Source: Tenodera sinensis
Lineage: Eukaryota; Arthropoda; Insecta; Mantodea; Mantidae
DNA length: 64,000 bases
Direction of reading: 5' to 3'
NCBI GenBank assembly: GCA_030765045.1
Contig: CM060965.1
Coordinates: forward strand, 149,030,374-149,094,373
The notes beneath the pieces were generated by a model, which had not been told where the DNA came from, searched no databases, and saw only the letters and a list, made by a program, of their open reading frames with translations. Of the stretch, positions 12,301 to 23,803 are shown one piece after another. Each line of letters starts with the position of its first letter. Position 1 is the stretch's first letter. Both the position numbers and the translations under genes were made by a program.

Positions 12301-13340
12301 CCAGTGGTATCTAGAAGGTCGTGGGTCAATGGCTGAGCCTTGCTCCTCTACCTGAGTATTAGACTGAGATGCCAGTTAGATAAGGGCTGGCGGCAACAGC
12401 TGCAGTCATTTGCAAGCCCAAAGATCTCTGCTAAGTTCAGCTATGAAGCACTGGTTCGCGAAGCTCTTTTCCCGATTCTTTGAGAAACAACATTATGAGC
12501 ATACATTTATTTTTAATTCAAGCACTTACCTGGTAGAAATGCCATGAAATGTTCTAAAATTTCCGAATACATAGATTGACAACTAGGTGCTAAGCCTCTT
12601 TTTATCATCGGTGCCCATGTCGAACTTAGTTATAGGCCTAAATCATGGTTAAAACTAATGGGATGACCAAGGTCCTTTAACACTTCTTTCACAGTAGCTG
12701 GAATATTTTACCACTATCTTGGTCTTCTTACTGAAATTAGCCTTGTGGCCTTTACCAGTAAAATTGAATAATGTAAACCAGGTTAAGTTACTTGTATAAA
12801 ATATGTAACAAAACAACGTATGAGAAATTAATAAAGAATGAATAAAAGAAACTGACTGACCTAGAAGACTTGACTATCCGACAGTGACATACCAATTATG
12901 ACATCTCACTGATAGAGGACCTTTATTTATGTAACCTAGATATAGTAATTAATTTAGCAAAATAATCAATTCTAAAACAAAATAGGAATAAGATAAATAT
13001 TATACATAGAATAAAAGAGAAACTTTAAACTGCAAAAGTATTGTAGAAGTGAATAAGGTAATTTAGGTTAGTTACTCCTTGTATAAAAACAATATGTAAT
13101 GTAATAATGTATGAAAAAGTAATAAAGAAGAATATGCGAAGAAGAATATGAAGGACTCAGGCAAAAAGAAACAGGAGGTCGAGGTCTTGCTGATGAGCAA
13201 AACCGCAGACTTTTTTTTATCAGTATAATACAGATTTTACGGGTTGTATGAGTCTAATGTTTCTTCGGTGTTCAGTAACTGTGCGGCAACAATGTCTCCT
13301 ATTTTGCTAATGTACGCTGCGCCACATTCACAAAGAATGA
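12301..13340. other. intergenic sequence with a diverged 80-bp duplication
   Basis: Two related segments, about 12770-12850 and 13055-13135, share 'aggttaagttacttgtataaaa' and 'aataaagaa' blocks in the same order. Both end in AATAAAG-type sequence, like retroelement 3' ends. No gene could be supported. Confidence 0.4.
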
Positions 13341-13343
13341 AAC

Positions 13344-13346
13344 GTG

Positions 13347-13407
<61 letters not shown>
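13344..13407 (+). repeat. (CA)n microsatellite flanked by GCGC
   Basis: About 27 CA units preceded by 'gtgcgcgcg', giving roughly 60 bp of alternating purine-pyrimidine. Confidence 0.95.
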
Positions 13408-13410
<3 letters not shown>

Positions 13411-13544
13411 AACACGCGCTCGCACGCACCCTACCATTCAAAACTTTCACCTATGAAAAACCTATACCACAACGTAAAAATTAAGTAGGGCCAACAAAAT
13501 AAATATTTTGTCAATTTATCTTTTGGTAAGATACTATATGGTTT

Positions 13545-14230
13545 ACATTTTAGCCTCTTCAGAGTATCCACACTTTGCCCCCAGAACAGCTGTACTAGCT
13601 CTTGGAATTCTGGAGATAATATATTTGCAGATATTTCAGTTCAATATGTCTGTAAATTATTCCATAGATCTTTAACATTAGATGGCCTCAGTATTTTCAT
13701 CTCCTGTAAAGTTTATCCTTCAAGAGTTCATTGGGATTTCAGTCAGGTATATTTCAGTTTCCCACATTTCTCTTTTCTCATATTCACATAGCCTCTGCAC
13801 AATTCAGACGCATGTTTAACATCAGTGTCCTGCTACAGAACAAATCTAGTATTCCTGTGATATCATTCCTTCGTTAACGTTCCATTAATTCTTACTAGAT
13901 TACCGACTTTATCAACTGAAAACCATCCTCACACCATGGGCGACCCTTCATCACTTCACCATGACTCACACATTGATTCTTCATACGTTCTCCACGAAGC
14001 CCACAGACAGAAATTCGACGATGGCTTCCGAATACTTCAAACTGAGATTCTTCCATAACACCCTGGAGCATTGCTGCACGCTGGAGTTTTTGTGTTTCTC
14101 TAATCATTGTACGCTTTTCACCTTATTCTGTTTACGTAATATGGTTTCTTGGCCGTTCTGCACACCTTTAAACCCTATTGGTGAAGACGGCGTTCCTCTA
14201 TTGCCACAGACATTGGAGCTGCTCGTATAC
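13545..14230 (-). pseudogene. decayed Tc1-type transposase
   Basis: The minus strand shows, across shifting frames, the ordered blocks of a Tc1/mariner (DDE/DD34E) transposase. Near 14050 it reads EESQFEVFGSHRR, the counterpart of 'TDESKFEIFGSNRR' with the catalytic Asp position now Glu. Then RGERMKNQCVSHGEV, and 'LVRINGTL' for the 'G.L..I.GTL' block. Near 13820 QDTDVKH corresponds to 'QQDNDPKH', the second Asp. Downstream, RPSNVKDLWNNLQ matches the C-terminal helix after the third acidic residue. Multiple stops and shifts mean the copy is dead. I did not find convincing terminal inverted repeats. Confidence 0.7.
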
Positions 14231-14680
14231 TATTTATTTCCACGTGAATTTCAGGTGCAATACGATTTTTCTGGCATTTACTCTGTACTCATATAAACTG
14301 ATTTTGCCTGCATGGTGCTACTCAGGGTCTTCCAAATTAAGAAACACTTGCATTATCACCAGTTTGCTTGAAGCACTGCAATGTAAAAACCCTGTACATT
14401 AGGCTATATCAATTTGTGTGACTATTGTCCTACTAGAATAACCTTCCTGATGCAGCACATTCTAATTCGAATATCCTGCTTCCTTCTCATTAGAATATAT
14501 ATTATGACTCGATTTAGGTATGCGAACACGTTTGCTAGATATATGTACCTAATGTGCTGTAAACTAATACGAACTTATTGCTATGCAGACAGCTGAAGGA
14601 ATGAGGCCTATTGAATGGGTCACCAGATATTCTTTTACATGTCAGTAAGCTGCTGCCAGTACACTAAGAACCATCCATCT
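14231..14680. other. unannotated sequence
   Basis: Possibly the flank or 5' part of the decayed Tc1 copy. No motif could be supported. Confidence 0.35.
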
Positions 14681-14751
14681 GGGCTGGGTTGGAACCCACG
14701 AGTTTGAGATCAGTAGACCAGCGCCTAACCTACTGAGCCTCCCAGACCAAC
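14681..14751 (-). repeat. tRNA-like SINE head
   Basis: On the minus strand it has 'ggctcagtaggttaggcgc' (A-box-like, D-arm) and 'gtgggttccaaccc' (T-arm/B-box). Acceptor pairing is imperfect, so this is a tRNA-derived SINE head rather than a gene. Confidence 0.5.
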
Positions 14752-15140
14752 ATACAAGGAATATGATAGACACATTAGAGCTACATTGTCTTTTACTGGC
14801 CAGACCAACTTTCTGATTTTAGGCGGTAGCTTTGGATCAGTCTGCTGATCTTTCCCAAAAACTTGCCGATGAACAGTATGTAGACTATTGCGGCTGGCTT
14901 ATCATTCTCTTGAGTTCTGCGCTGGACTTCTTTTTTGCTTTGCTCTTCTCAAAGTGGTTGTAATATCCTTAGCTGAATATACAGTCTGTTGGAATGTGAG
15001 TTTAAGGAGCTGAATTTAGTTTGAAGGTTATCTAGATCAGATACAGAAACTGCCCTTTGTGACAAGGCGTCAAGTATGTTCATCTGTGGAGGTTTTGGAT
15101 AGAACCTATTGCGTTGATTGGATTGGAATGATGGAGTTTA

Positions 15141-15490
15141 GGGGCCCGTCGACAACTAGATCATTTGGGCCCTAGGTCAGAATATAAAAAATCTAAAACT
15201 CACCTAAAAACTGCCTAAAATGTGAGGGCTAAAAGAGCAACTAAAAGCGCAAACATATAAAGACAAAACGGCACGTGAGTGCGCTAATTTAAAAACTTGG
15301 TAAAACCATTCATAAAATGTGTAAAAAGTCAAAGCTAAAACAGACAAAACTAAACACTTAAAACAGTTAAACGGAAAACACCAAACTGGCGTAAAAACGA
15401 GTGCTAAAAGGCTAAAAATCTCAAACACTAAAAATCATGTTAAACTTGCTTAGTGAACCCAATTTGGGCAACGAACCGCAGCGCCTTACA
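15141..15490 (+). repeat. GGGCCCGTCGAC-headed, TAAAAC-rich repeat, unit 1
   Basis: The head 'ggggcccgtcgacaactag' is followed by 'atcatttgggccct' and then about 300 bp of loosely repeating 'taaaac/ctaaaa' sequence. It ends near 'cgcagcgccttaca'. A second unit with the same head starts at 15511 after a short (GTGA)n. Confidence 0.6.
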
Positions 15491-15720
15491 GTGAGTGAGT
15501 GAGTGAGTGCGTAGTGTTTAAGGGCCCGTCGACAGCTAGGTCATTTGGGCCCCAAGTCAAATTTAAAGGATAAAACACTCATCAACTTCTGATTAAAAAC
15601 TAAGCGAAAATACAAAACTAAAAAATTGCTAAAACAGTTAAAACACTAAAAAGTTAATGTTAGAGCCGTTAAAACACCAAAAAGGTTAAAACGCTAAAGG
15701 GTGAATGATAAAACATTGAC
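15491..15720 (+). repeat. (GTGA)n plus GGGCCCGTCGAC-headed repeat, unit 2
   Basis: About four GTGA units, then 'gtagtgtttaagggcccg', 'tcgacagctaggtcatttg', and a TAAAAC-rich body. Same order as the inverted copy at 4568-4958, where the GTGA array has grown to 330 bp. Confidence 0.6.
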
Positions 15721-16250
15721 GGTTTAAAATACTAAATAGTAAAACATATTGGCGTTGAGGTACGGATTGGTACGAAATGGCATAACTAAGGGTTCCCTTC
15801 CGTTTTCTGGAAATAAAGAGGTCCAGAAGAGGGAGAGAGCCGTCCTTTTCAATTTCATGAAGACCATCTGAACAAATCACAAAAGTATAATCTATACAGA
15901 TGAAGAAAGATAAGAAAAAAGTAGTTTTCAATAGGACTTTAGTATTTCATGCTCCAAGAACTGCAAGTGGAATTGGAGATAGCTAGTAAGAGCGGAGAGC
16001 TCATGGCAACACCATTTTTCTGCTGGTAGTAAGTGTTGTTATAATGAAAGCAAGTTGAGGTGAATCTGTGTCTAAATAGTTCAATAATGCCAAGTTGACA
16101 TTGGTCAAAAAGCAGCTGAATGGTTGCGATAGGGACCAGCACGTCCGATGACTTCATCTTGGCACTATCAAGCACTTGTTCTCAGTGTGCGGAGTTTTAC
16201 AAATGATATCCATACCTGCTTATCATAGTTGCAACAGATTTTTAAGATGG
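15690..16250 (-). pseudogene. decayed Penelope-like retroelement (RT fragment)
   Basis: On the minus strand, 16175-15939 encodes AKMKSSDVLV, then CFHYNNTYYQQKNGVAMSSP and LLLAISN. This corresponds to the Penelope-type RT stretch 'YF.FNGKYYQQ..G.AMGSPLSP..AN'. After a gap, 15890-15720 reads YTFVICSDGLHEIEKDGSLP and LLDLFISRKRKGTL, matching 'YVDDTFV.w..G......E.DG.LPFLDV.I.R...G.L'. The catalytic DD has become IDYT and AMGSP has become AMSSP, so it is inactive. No GIY-YIG endonuclease domain is evident downstream. Confidence 0.75.
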
Positions 16251-16918
16251 CAATCAAGGCGGTAAATAAGATCGCTAATGGCATTTACTATGGAGCTAGG
16301 AGCTACATAGGCCAAGGGTATAAGCCTAGGGCATAGCCCTCTAAGGTATTAATCCTAGTTTTCCCAAAGCTGACAAGGAAAAACATTTCTAAATCGAATA
16401 GATTCTTCGTGAATTCATTATACCTTTTAACATAATTGAAATTAAGTTTGGTTATCTTCCTCTAAACGCAACCTATCATGGAAATCCCTATCATATTTCT
16501 ATGGCTCTTATTTGGTATTTTTAATTGGCATAAATTATTAAGGCACTGTTTTAACATATTTAGATCCTATGTTTATTTGGTTCAATGTAACTGTACAATA
16601 TTTGACCTTAAAATTGCCTGTTTTTCTTTAGGTCTCCTTGTCCATTCTACTGTTAAATTCTGTAGTTTCAAATTTGATTCGATCTCAATGCCTTTGAGAA
16701 TTTTTATGCGAGCAGAGTGAAATGTGGTGTAAAGTTTTAATTGGAATAATACACCTCCGTCAGTGGTTCTCGTAATGCTAATGCTTCTTAAGCTTCTGAG
16801 GACGGTTCAAGGAAGGTAAACATCAGGATGATTCAACTTTTGTTATTAAGTTTTCAAAGTAGTGGAAGAAGGAAGCTCTCTTGGCTTTGAGGAACGCGGA
16901 ATCGAACTAATTCGGTTG
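16251..16918. other. unannotated sequence
   Basis: Possibly includes degraded 5' Penelope sequence at its left end. Nothing else could be supported. Confidence 0.35.
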
Positions 16919-16922
16919 ATAT

Positions 16923-17423
16923 TGTAACTTTTTTGTGTGGGTGTGAAGTAAAGAAGACAGATGTAGTCGAGATAAAGAAACACTTTTATTTCCGTAAATA
17001 GTAACTTGTACACTCGTTGCAACAGCAAGAAAGTCTTTTCCGATTCTCCAACAGCACGTCTCCGAATTCGTAATACAAAGACCTAACTCTTCTCCGTCGG
17101 CACAACGCTTCACATCGTCTGTCCGTCTCCGTCGGCACGACTACTCAACGCTTCACATACTGACTGACTCTTCTGTCGCACTTTACCGCTATTTATATCT
17201 CCCAGGCACTATTCTGGAAGCTTCAGGAACGTTCAGTTATTGCGGCGAGATACAAAGCAGAGAAGATTCTCGAAGTGTCTATCCTTTTCTCTCTTTCGGC
17301 AAGCGCCCCAACAATGCGGCCATGCTCTGTCTCTTTCCTTCGGCTCCTTTGCGGTAGTGCCGACAATAATGCGATGGGTGACACTGCTGTTGTCGGCAAT
17401 TAGATGCGGCGGGCGCGGTGACA
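16923..17423 (-). mobile_element. solo LTR, 501 bp, with 4-bp target-site duplication
   Basis: The sense strand is minus. The unit begins TGTCACC and ends GTTACA, the TG...CA termini of an LTR, and is flanked on both sides by ATAT (16919-16922 and 17424-17427). Inside, in the correct order on the minus strand, are a TATA box (ATATAAATA, complement near 17190-17198) and an AATAAA polyadenylation signal (complement at 16985-16990), about 205 bp apart, as expected for U3-R-U5. No internal retroviral-like region adjoins it, so it is a solo LTR left by recombination. A 4-bp duplication suits Gypsy/Ty3-type elements, but the family is unproven. Confidence 0.75.
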
Positions 17424-17427
17424 ATAT

Positions 17428-19090
17428 TATAACTGCTTTCTTTGGGACGGAAACGATAGTCTCAAATCTACTAGATGGTAATGCGTGGCAAGAATAGGAT
17501 TTGCTGTTCCTCTACGAGTCAAGCATGAATTATATGCAGCACGTCAAATTTATACAGATACATGACAGTTATTTCTACAGAAACAAAAAGAGTAGGGAAA
17601 AAGTTAGAAGGAACATTGTAGTTCTATAGCGGATCAAAAGTTAGAGCAGTTGCTATACCTTCTGACATCGTGAGCTTAAACATATGGATGGTTAAATTTT
17701 AATGTAAGACCAGCTTTGAGGCTTGGAACTCAATAAAGGGACATTGTATAAAGAGACCTTTAAAAATACACAAACATATCATAAAAGGTATCCACATAAA
17801 AGCTGACAAAAAAGAATTAATGAATTAATAATTTGAGTTTCAATTACATATTTGACATATTTATCTTTGCTAACGGAATATTCTCGATGACGAAGGCGCT
17901 ACAGAGATATTTGTAAAATGAAAATGATTTAGAACATTCAATAGCACTTTGTCCTGACAGAAGTTGCAGTCAAACAAAATGAATATAGCCTACCCACTGG
18001 AGAAGGTCATTGCTCAAAAATAACAGGACATTTAGAGAAGGTTCATTAGGTTCTCGCAGGATATATACATTCATTCTGTTGGTGCGTATGGCATGATTAC
18101 AATAAAAAAGGTCCTCTAGACTTTGAGCCAGTTTAGCCAGTCTTGACGCGTATTAATAAAAAGGTAAAGAAGAAAGAAAAGGGTCTTAAATGAAAAAAAA
18201 AAGAGTTAAACTAAAAATTACCGAAAAAGGCAGAAAGGGGTAAATAAAATCCACGATTTTCTAGCCTTTAATGACCCATAATGAACATATGTATATTAGG
18301 TTGGGCCTCTCTTCACACACTGGAAAAGAAAAGATTTTTCCTCAACTAGGAAGCCCTACTTACTATATGTACTAGTGAGCCCCCTGCTGCGAGGACCAAA
18401 TGTTGGGTCCGAAGAAGGCGCTCTGGGAAAGAGCATCAAGAAAAATGTTCTTCCTGTTTTCCGACACAACGAAGGAAGTCAATAGCCTTACCCCGGGGGA
18501 GAGGACTTACTAAAAGCAAACAGCTTTGCAAATAGAAACCCTAAACCGGATGACGCCGTTCATTAACTCTAACTGCCTCAGAAAAGGCAGCTGTTGGGAT
18601 AAACGTCAGCCAGAGAAAATAATCTTAAAGGGTTGCCTTTCGTTTGAATAAGAAATGGAGGTTTGCTAATGATGTGTTTTATGTTAAAGATTTTTTTTTT
18701 TTTCATATAGCACTAAGCGAAATATCGGTCTTCCAATTAGATTGTGGATGTTTTGAAATAGACCATGCTCAGGTCTTCCTTGCGATCGTTTTTTTAAATA
18801 GGTATACGTTTTAATACTTTAGATACCCTGATATTTTATTAGTAAGCTAAACAACACTAACAAGTACATTATTATAAATCCTGGTTACACAATCACTTTA
18901 TTTTAATCTTACCAGTTAAAGGAAATTAGCAAGGAGCTGAAATCATCTATTGCAGCCAAATCAAGCACTAAAATCTCAAAGGCATCAAACGCTTGGTTTT
19001 AATGTAGTTGTGTTTTTTTTATCAACAATCCTTTTTATCGTCCTGCCTTTTTATATCTTGAATGCAGTGCATAGGTTTGTACCTTTTTAT
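17428..19090. other. unannotated sequence
   Basis: A GC-richer patch at 18360-18650 ('gtgagccccctgctgcg' to 'aaaggcagctgttggg') stands out but I do not recognise it. No gene could be supported. Confidence 0.35.
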
Positions 19091-19094
19091 AATA

Positions 19095-19893
19095 CAGTTG
19101 AACCTGATTTATGCGTATATCAGGGAAAGAGAAAATATTACTTGCAACTCAGAATTAACTTATAAATGAGATTTTGATAATGCATCATACTTATTTTAAA
19201 AACAGCAATACAGTGTGCTTACACACATGTATAATTTTACAAACAGAGAAAATATTTTGAACTTGGTCCTGCTTTAAAGAAATCAGTTAATTTGGCTTGC
19301 TTCACTTTTGTTGCATTAAGTGCATACAGCCCAACTTGTTGCTGATGACTGTATCTAGCGTGGTATAAGCAATTCCTAAGTCTGAAGCAATTTCGGTTTT
19401 TTTGTTTTGTGTAGAATGTTCCATCTCTTGTATGAGTTTTACTTTCTGCTCTAGTGTGTAACATTTCTCTTTTCTGTTCTCTGTGGCTGATTAAAAGTAA
19501 TTGAGAGCTCAAAGGCAAAGCCGCTGTTCAACAATAAACATCGGATACCGAACATTTTTATCCTTACCTTTCGTTTGTTGCTATGGCATTGTCTCGCCGA
19601 AAAGCAAAAACGTCTGTCTTTTGTTTCCGCGGCCGAAAACCGTCCACTCTGCTTGTGTCTTTGTCAACAAAGATAAGGAAAATACGCTTCCAGTTTCTTT
19701 TAAAATAGCGTATGCCGTATGCTCCTTATAATTACGTAAAACTCAGTTGTATTTCACTGACGTTTAAAACGAATTACGTATAAGGTTCTATTTACACGTT
19801 TCTAAATTACATTTTGCCGGGACCAACAAACATTACGTATAAGTAAATACGATTTACTTACAACTGAGTTACGTGTAAAGCAGGTTCAACTTA
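19095..19893 (-). mobile_element. pogo/Tigger-like DNA transposon remnant
   Basis: Inverted termini: the left end reads CAGTTGAACCTG and the right end, on the complementary strand, AGTTGAACCTG, each followed by a 'tttayrcgtaa/tatcag' extension. Both sit next to TA, the expected target. On the minus strand at about 19470-19300 one frame reads CYTLEQKVKLIQEMEHSTQ, then KKTEIASDLGIAYTTLDTVI. This is the N-terminal CENP-B/pogo helix-turn-helix pattern ('K.tLe.Kv.lI.e...g..k.eiA..fGi..sTls.il'). A stop ends the frame soon after. The DDE catalytic domain is absent, so this is an internally deleted copy of about 800 bp. Confidence 0.7.
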
Positions 19894-20399
19894 TATTCAG
19901 GATTTTCATAGCAAAGCTTTAAAATCTATAGCTCCTAATTGAATGTTAATCAATTTAAACATAAGTGATATTATTTTAATTTAATAGGGAAGTTTACAAT
20001 AATTCAAATTGACTGTAATGTTTCATCCATGATCTTAAAATTTCAAATTGTATTAGTATATCAGGATCTGAATTTTGAATGAATATTCACTACCTTCGTT
20101 TAGCTATTCTCAAATCTGTTTTTATCGTCATCTGGCGAATTACCCATTCTAATTTGAGGAAACAAAGAATAAGGTTAGTCGATGGTGATGTTCAAAGCCA
20201 CTCACTTGTAAGTTAGGAATTGGAAAAGAAGAGATAATGACTCGCCATTTCTAATTCGTGCAGCTTGCTACGGTGCAAAATGTTACGTTTAGAGAATAAA
20301 TAATCTGGGCCATATTTTTAGTGACTTCCCACTCATGCCGGATTATCACGTCTTGGTCCTATCACCTCCTCCTTGCGGTTCCGCCAACCTAAACATTTT

Positions 20400-20735
20400 C
20401 TTACGTTTCTGAACATCTCAAGTATTCATGCGCAGTAAAAACAATTTTATTCACAAATGACCTGGATTAAGCACTAAAACTAGCCTACTGGATTAGTCGT
20501 AGTGCCAACTACGAAAATAAATCTTAATTAAAATGCTTGAATGTTATTGTGCGATGTGAAGTATTTGCTTTTAAATCTCTATTAATATTAAATAGTATTA
20601 AGTACATGAATTATTAATTATTTCGTGGAATACTCTAACCAAACATCACTCGGGGTTTCCCAATTTGGCATAATTTTTCTCGCACTCCACACTCTCAAAA
20701 TTAGCGTCATATGAAATCTTCTCATGGTATAGTAC
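20400..20735 (+). repeat. family E interspersed repeat, copy 2
   Basis: Collinear with 2840-3125: shared 'aataaatcttaattaaaa', 'ctctattaatattaa', 'gtggaatactctaacc', 'agcgtcatatgaaatc' blocks. Non-coding; class unknown. Confidence 0.6.
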
Positions 20736-20961
20736 AGATAATGATCTTAAAACTCCGCATTTCATTTTAGAAATTATTGACAAGTACAACTTTTCGTACC
20801 AAAAAAAAAAAAAAAGCAAAACGTTATCTGCTTCGCTACTTTAATACCCGACAAAGAATAGCTTGTATTACATAATATAATAGGTACATGATAAATATTG
20901 TTAATATTCGTACTAAAACAATTATAAAAGCCATCAATAGTTAATGCTACTGGCATGGGTT

Positions 20962-21195
20962 ATTTTCTCCCGCTGGGAGACTCGGTCCGGGGTGCACTCA
21001 GCCTAGGGGACCAACTGAAGAGTTACTTGAGGGAAAAGTAGGTTGCGCAGACCAAATTCACCGGCCGGAAGGATTCGGGTCGCTAACTACATCCACCTCC
21101 AATACTGCACCCCACCCATGACGCCCATCGTGAGCAGAGGTGGGGGACGCAGCGTTCAGGTGATAGGTCTTGGCCTGGTATCGGCTATTGCGCCA
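20962..21195 (+). repeat. SINE family B copy, head missing
   Basis: Matches, in reverse orientation, the SINE at 39760-40087: 'ctgggagactcggtccggg', 'gtgcactcagcctagggga', 'aatactgcaccccacccatg', 'gtgggggacgcagcg'. The tRNA head is lost. Confidence 0.7.
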
Positions 21196-22559
21196 AGAAG
21201 TTAATTTAATTTAATTCTTTATACTAGATTCTGTATACTTGCATCTCACTAGGAAATGTTAAATTAAATATTATTTACCAAACTGTTTATTCCACGTCAC
21301 TAAATTGTAATGCACAATTACAGTGTTTTCACTCTTCATTATCAGAAACTACTAAATCATACGAGAGAAGAATCTTTCACTGACCGCATTTGATGTTGGT
21401 AGCCATAAATATTATAAATCAATGAAACTGACGACTTTAGCTTTAAATGTTAACGTGGCATGTAAAACATTAATTTTATTACTATCCTGATATAAATTTC
21501 GGATGTTTTCAAAATCCGATATTACATTAAAGTACATCATTTGTTACACTTTGAAATGCAGGTAGATACTTCCTGTGACTTTTTCATCAGAAATCGTGCA
21601 ATTATTTTGTTGCACTCAAAAAGGAAATCGAGTTCTCTGGTGCCAGTACATCATCTTTTGCAAAGAAACTGCCTAGTTTCGATAGTGTTAGTTTATAACC
21701 GTTTATCGTACGTTCCTCTATAACATTTTTACATTCGGAGGAAATAGTTTGTAGCATTTCAACCAATTTACTGCCAATTTAACGGGCTAAACAATTTTAT
21801 GAAGCGAATATTCAAATGAATCCGACATTTATTAAGCTAAGATTTATTTGACTTTTGTTTACTCAGTATACAGGAAATCCCTGGGGTAAAAATCAATAAT
21901 TTAATATAAAACATTATTGATGTAATATACAGTACAAGCGTTGGCAATGTCCAAATTAGTAAAGGGGTAACATAAAAGAAAACTTAACTCATTATATCAC
22001 AAAAATTTACATTTAAAAACTCTTCGAGAGTATAAACTGATTCTTAAATCGCCATTGTTATGATGAGTTGTTTAATCTACTCCTATTCATGCTCTTGGCT
22101 GTAACTGGTAATAAACTGTGGTATTTAGGACCAAAATTTCATGTGATTTAATCCTCTTACTTGATTTAAATTGTGGTAAATTTATGATAGAGTTGCTAAT
22201 AGTATAATAAGTATGAATTACATGTTTCAAACAATGCTTATTGGTGGTTTCTAATTAGTTAGAGAAACTGATTGGAGGAAGAAGTTTAAGTCGGTATACA
22301 ACAGAAGATTTAAAAATAGGCAGAGTAAATGTTGGGAAATATTTGTTTACATTAATGTTGGGTTTTATTGTAATTATTTTCGTAATAGTGCGGGTAACAC
22401 CTTTTGTAGCCATGAAATCGTACCAGGAGATGCATAAATGAAGATTTACAACAATCTAAATATCAAATTCAATAAAAAATGGGTTTGCATTAAATTCAGT
22501 ACTTTCTTTTGTGAAAGCCATGGTTCTTCTACTCTAGAGAACGCCAGAAAATAATACCA
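21196..22559. other. unannotated AT-rich sequence
   Basis: No gene or repeat boundary that I can support. Confidence 0.4.
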
Positions 22560-22567
22560 TAATGTAT

Positions 22568-23795
<1,228 letters not shown>

Positions 23796-23803
23796 TAATG
23801 TAT

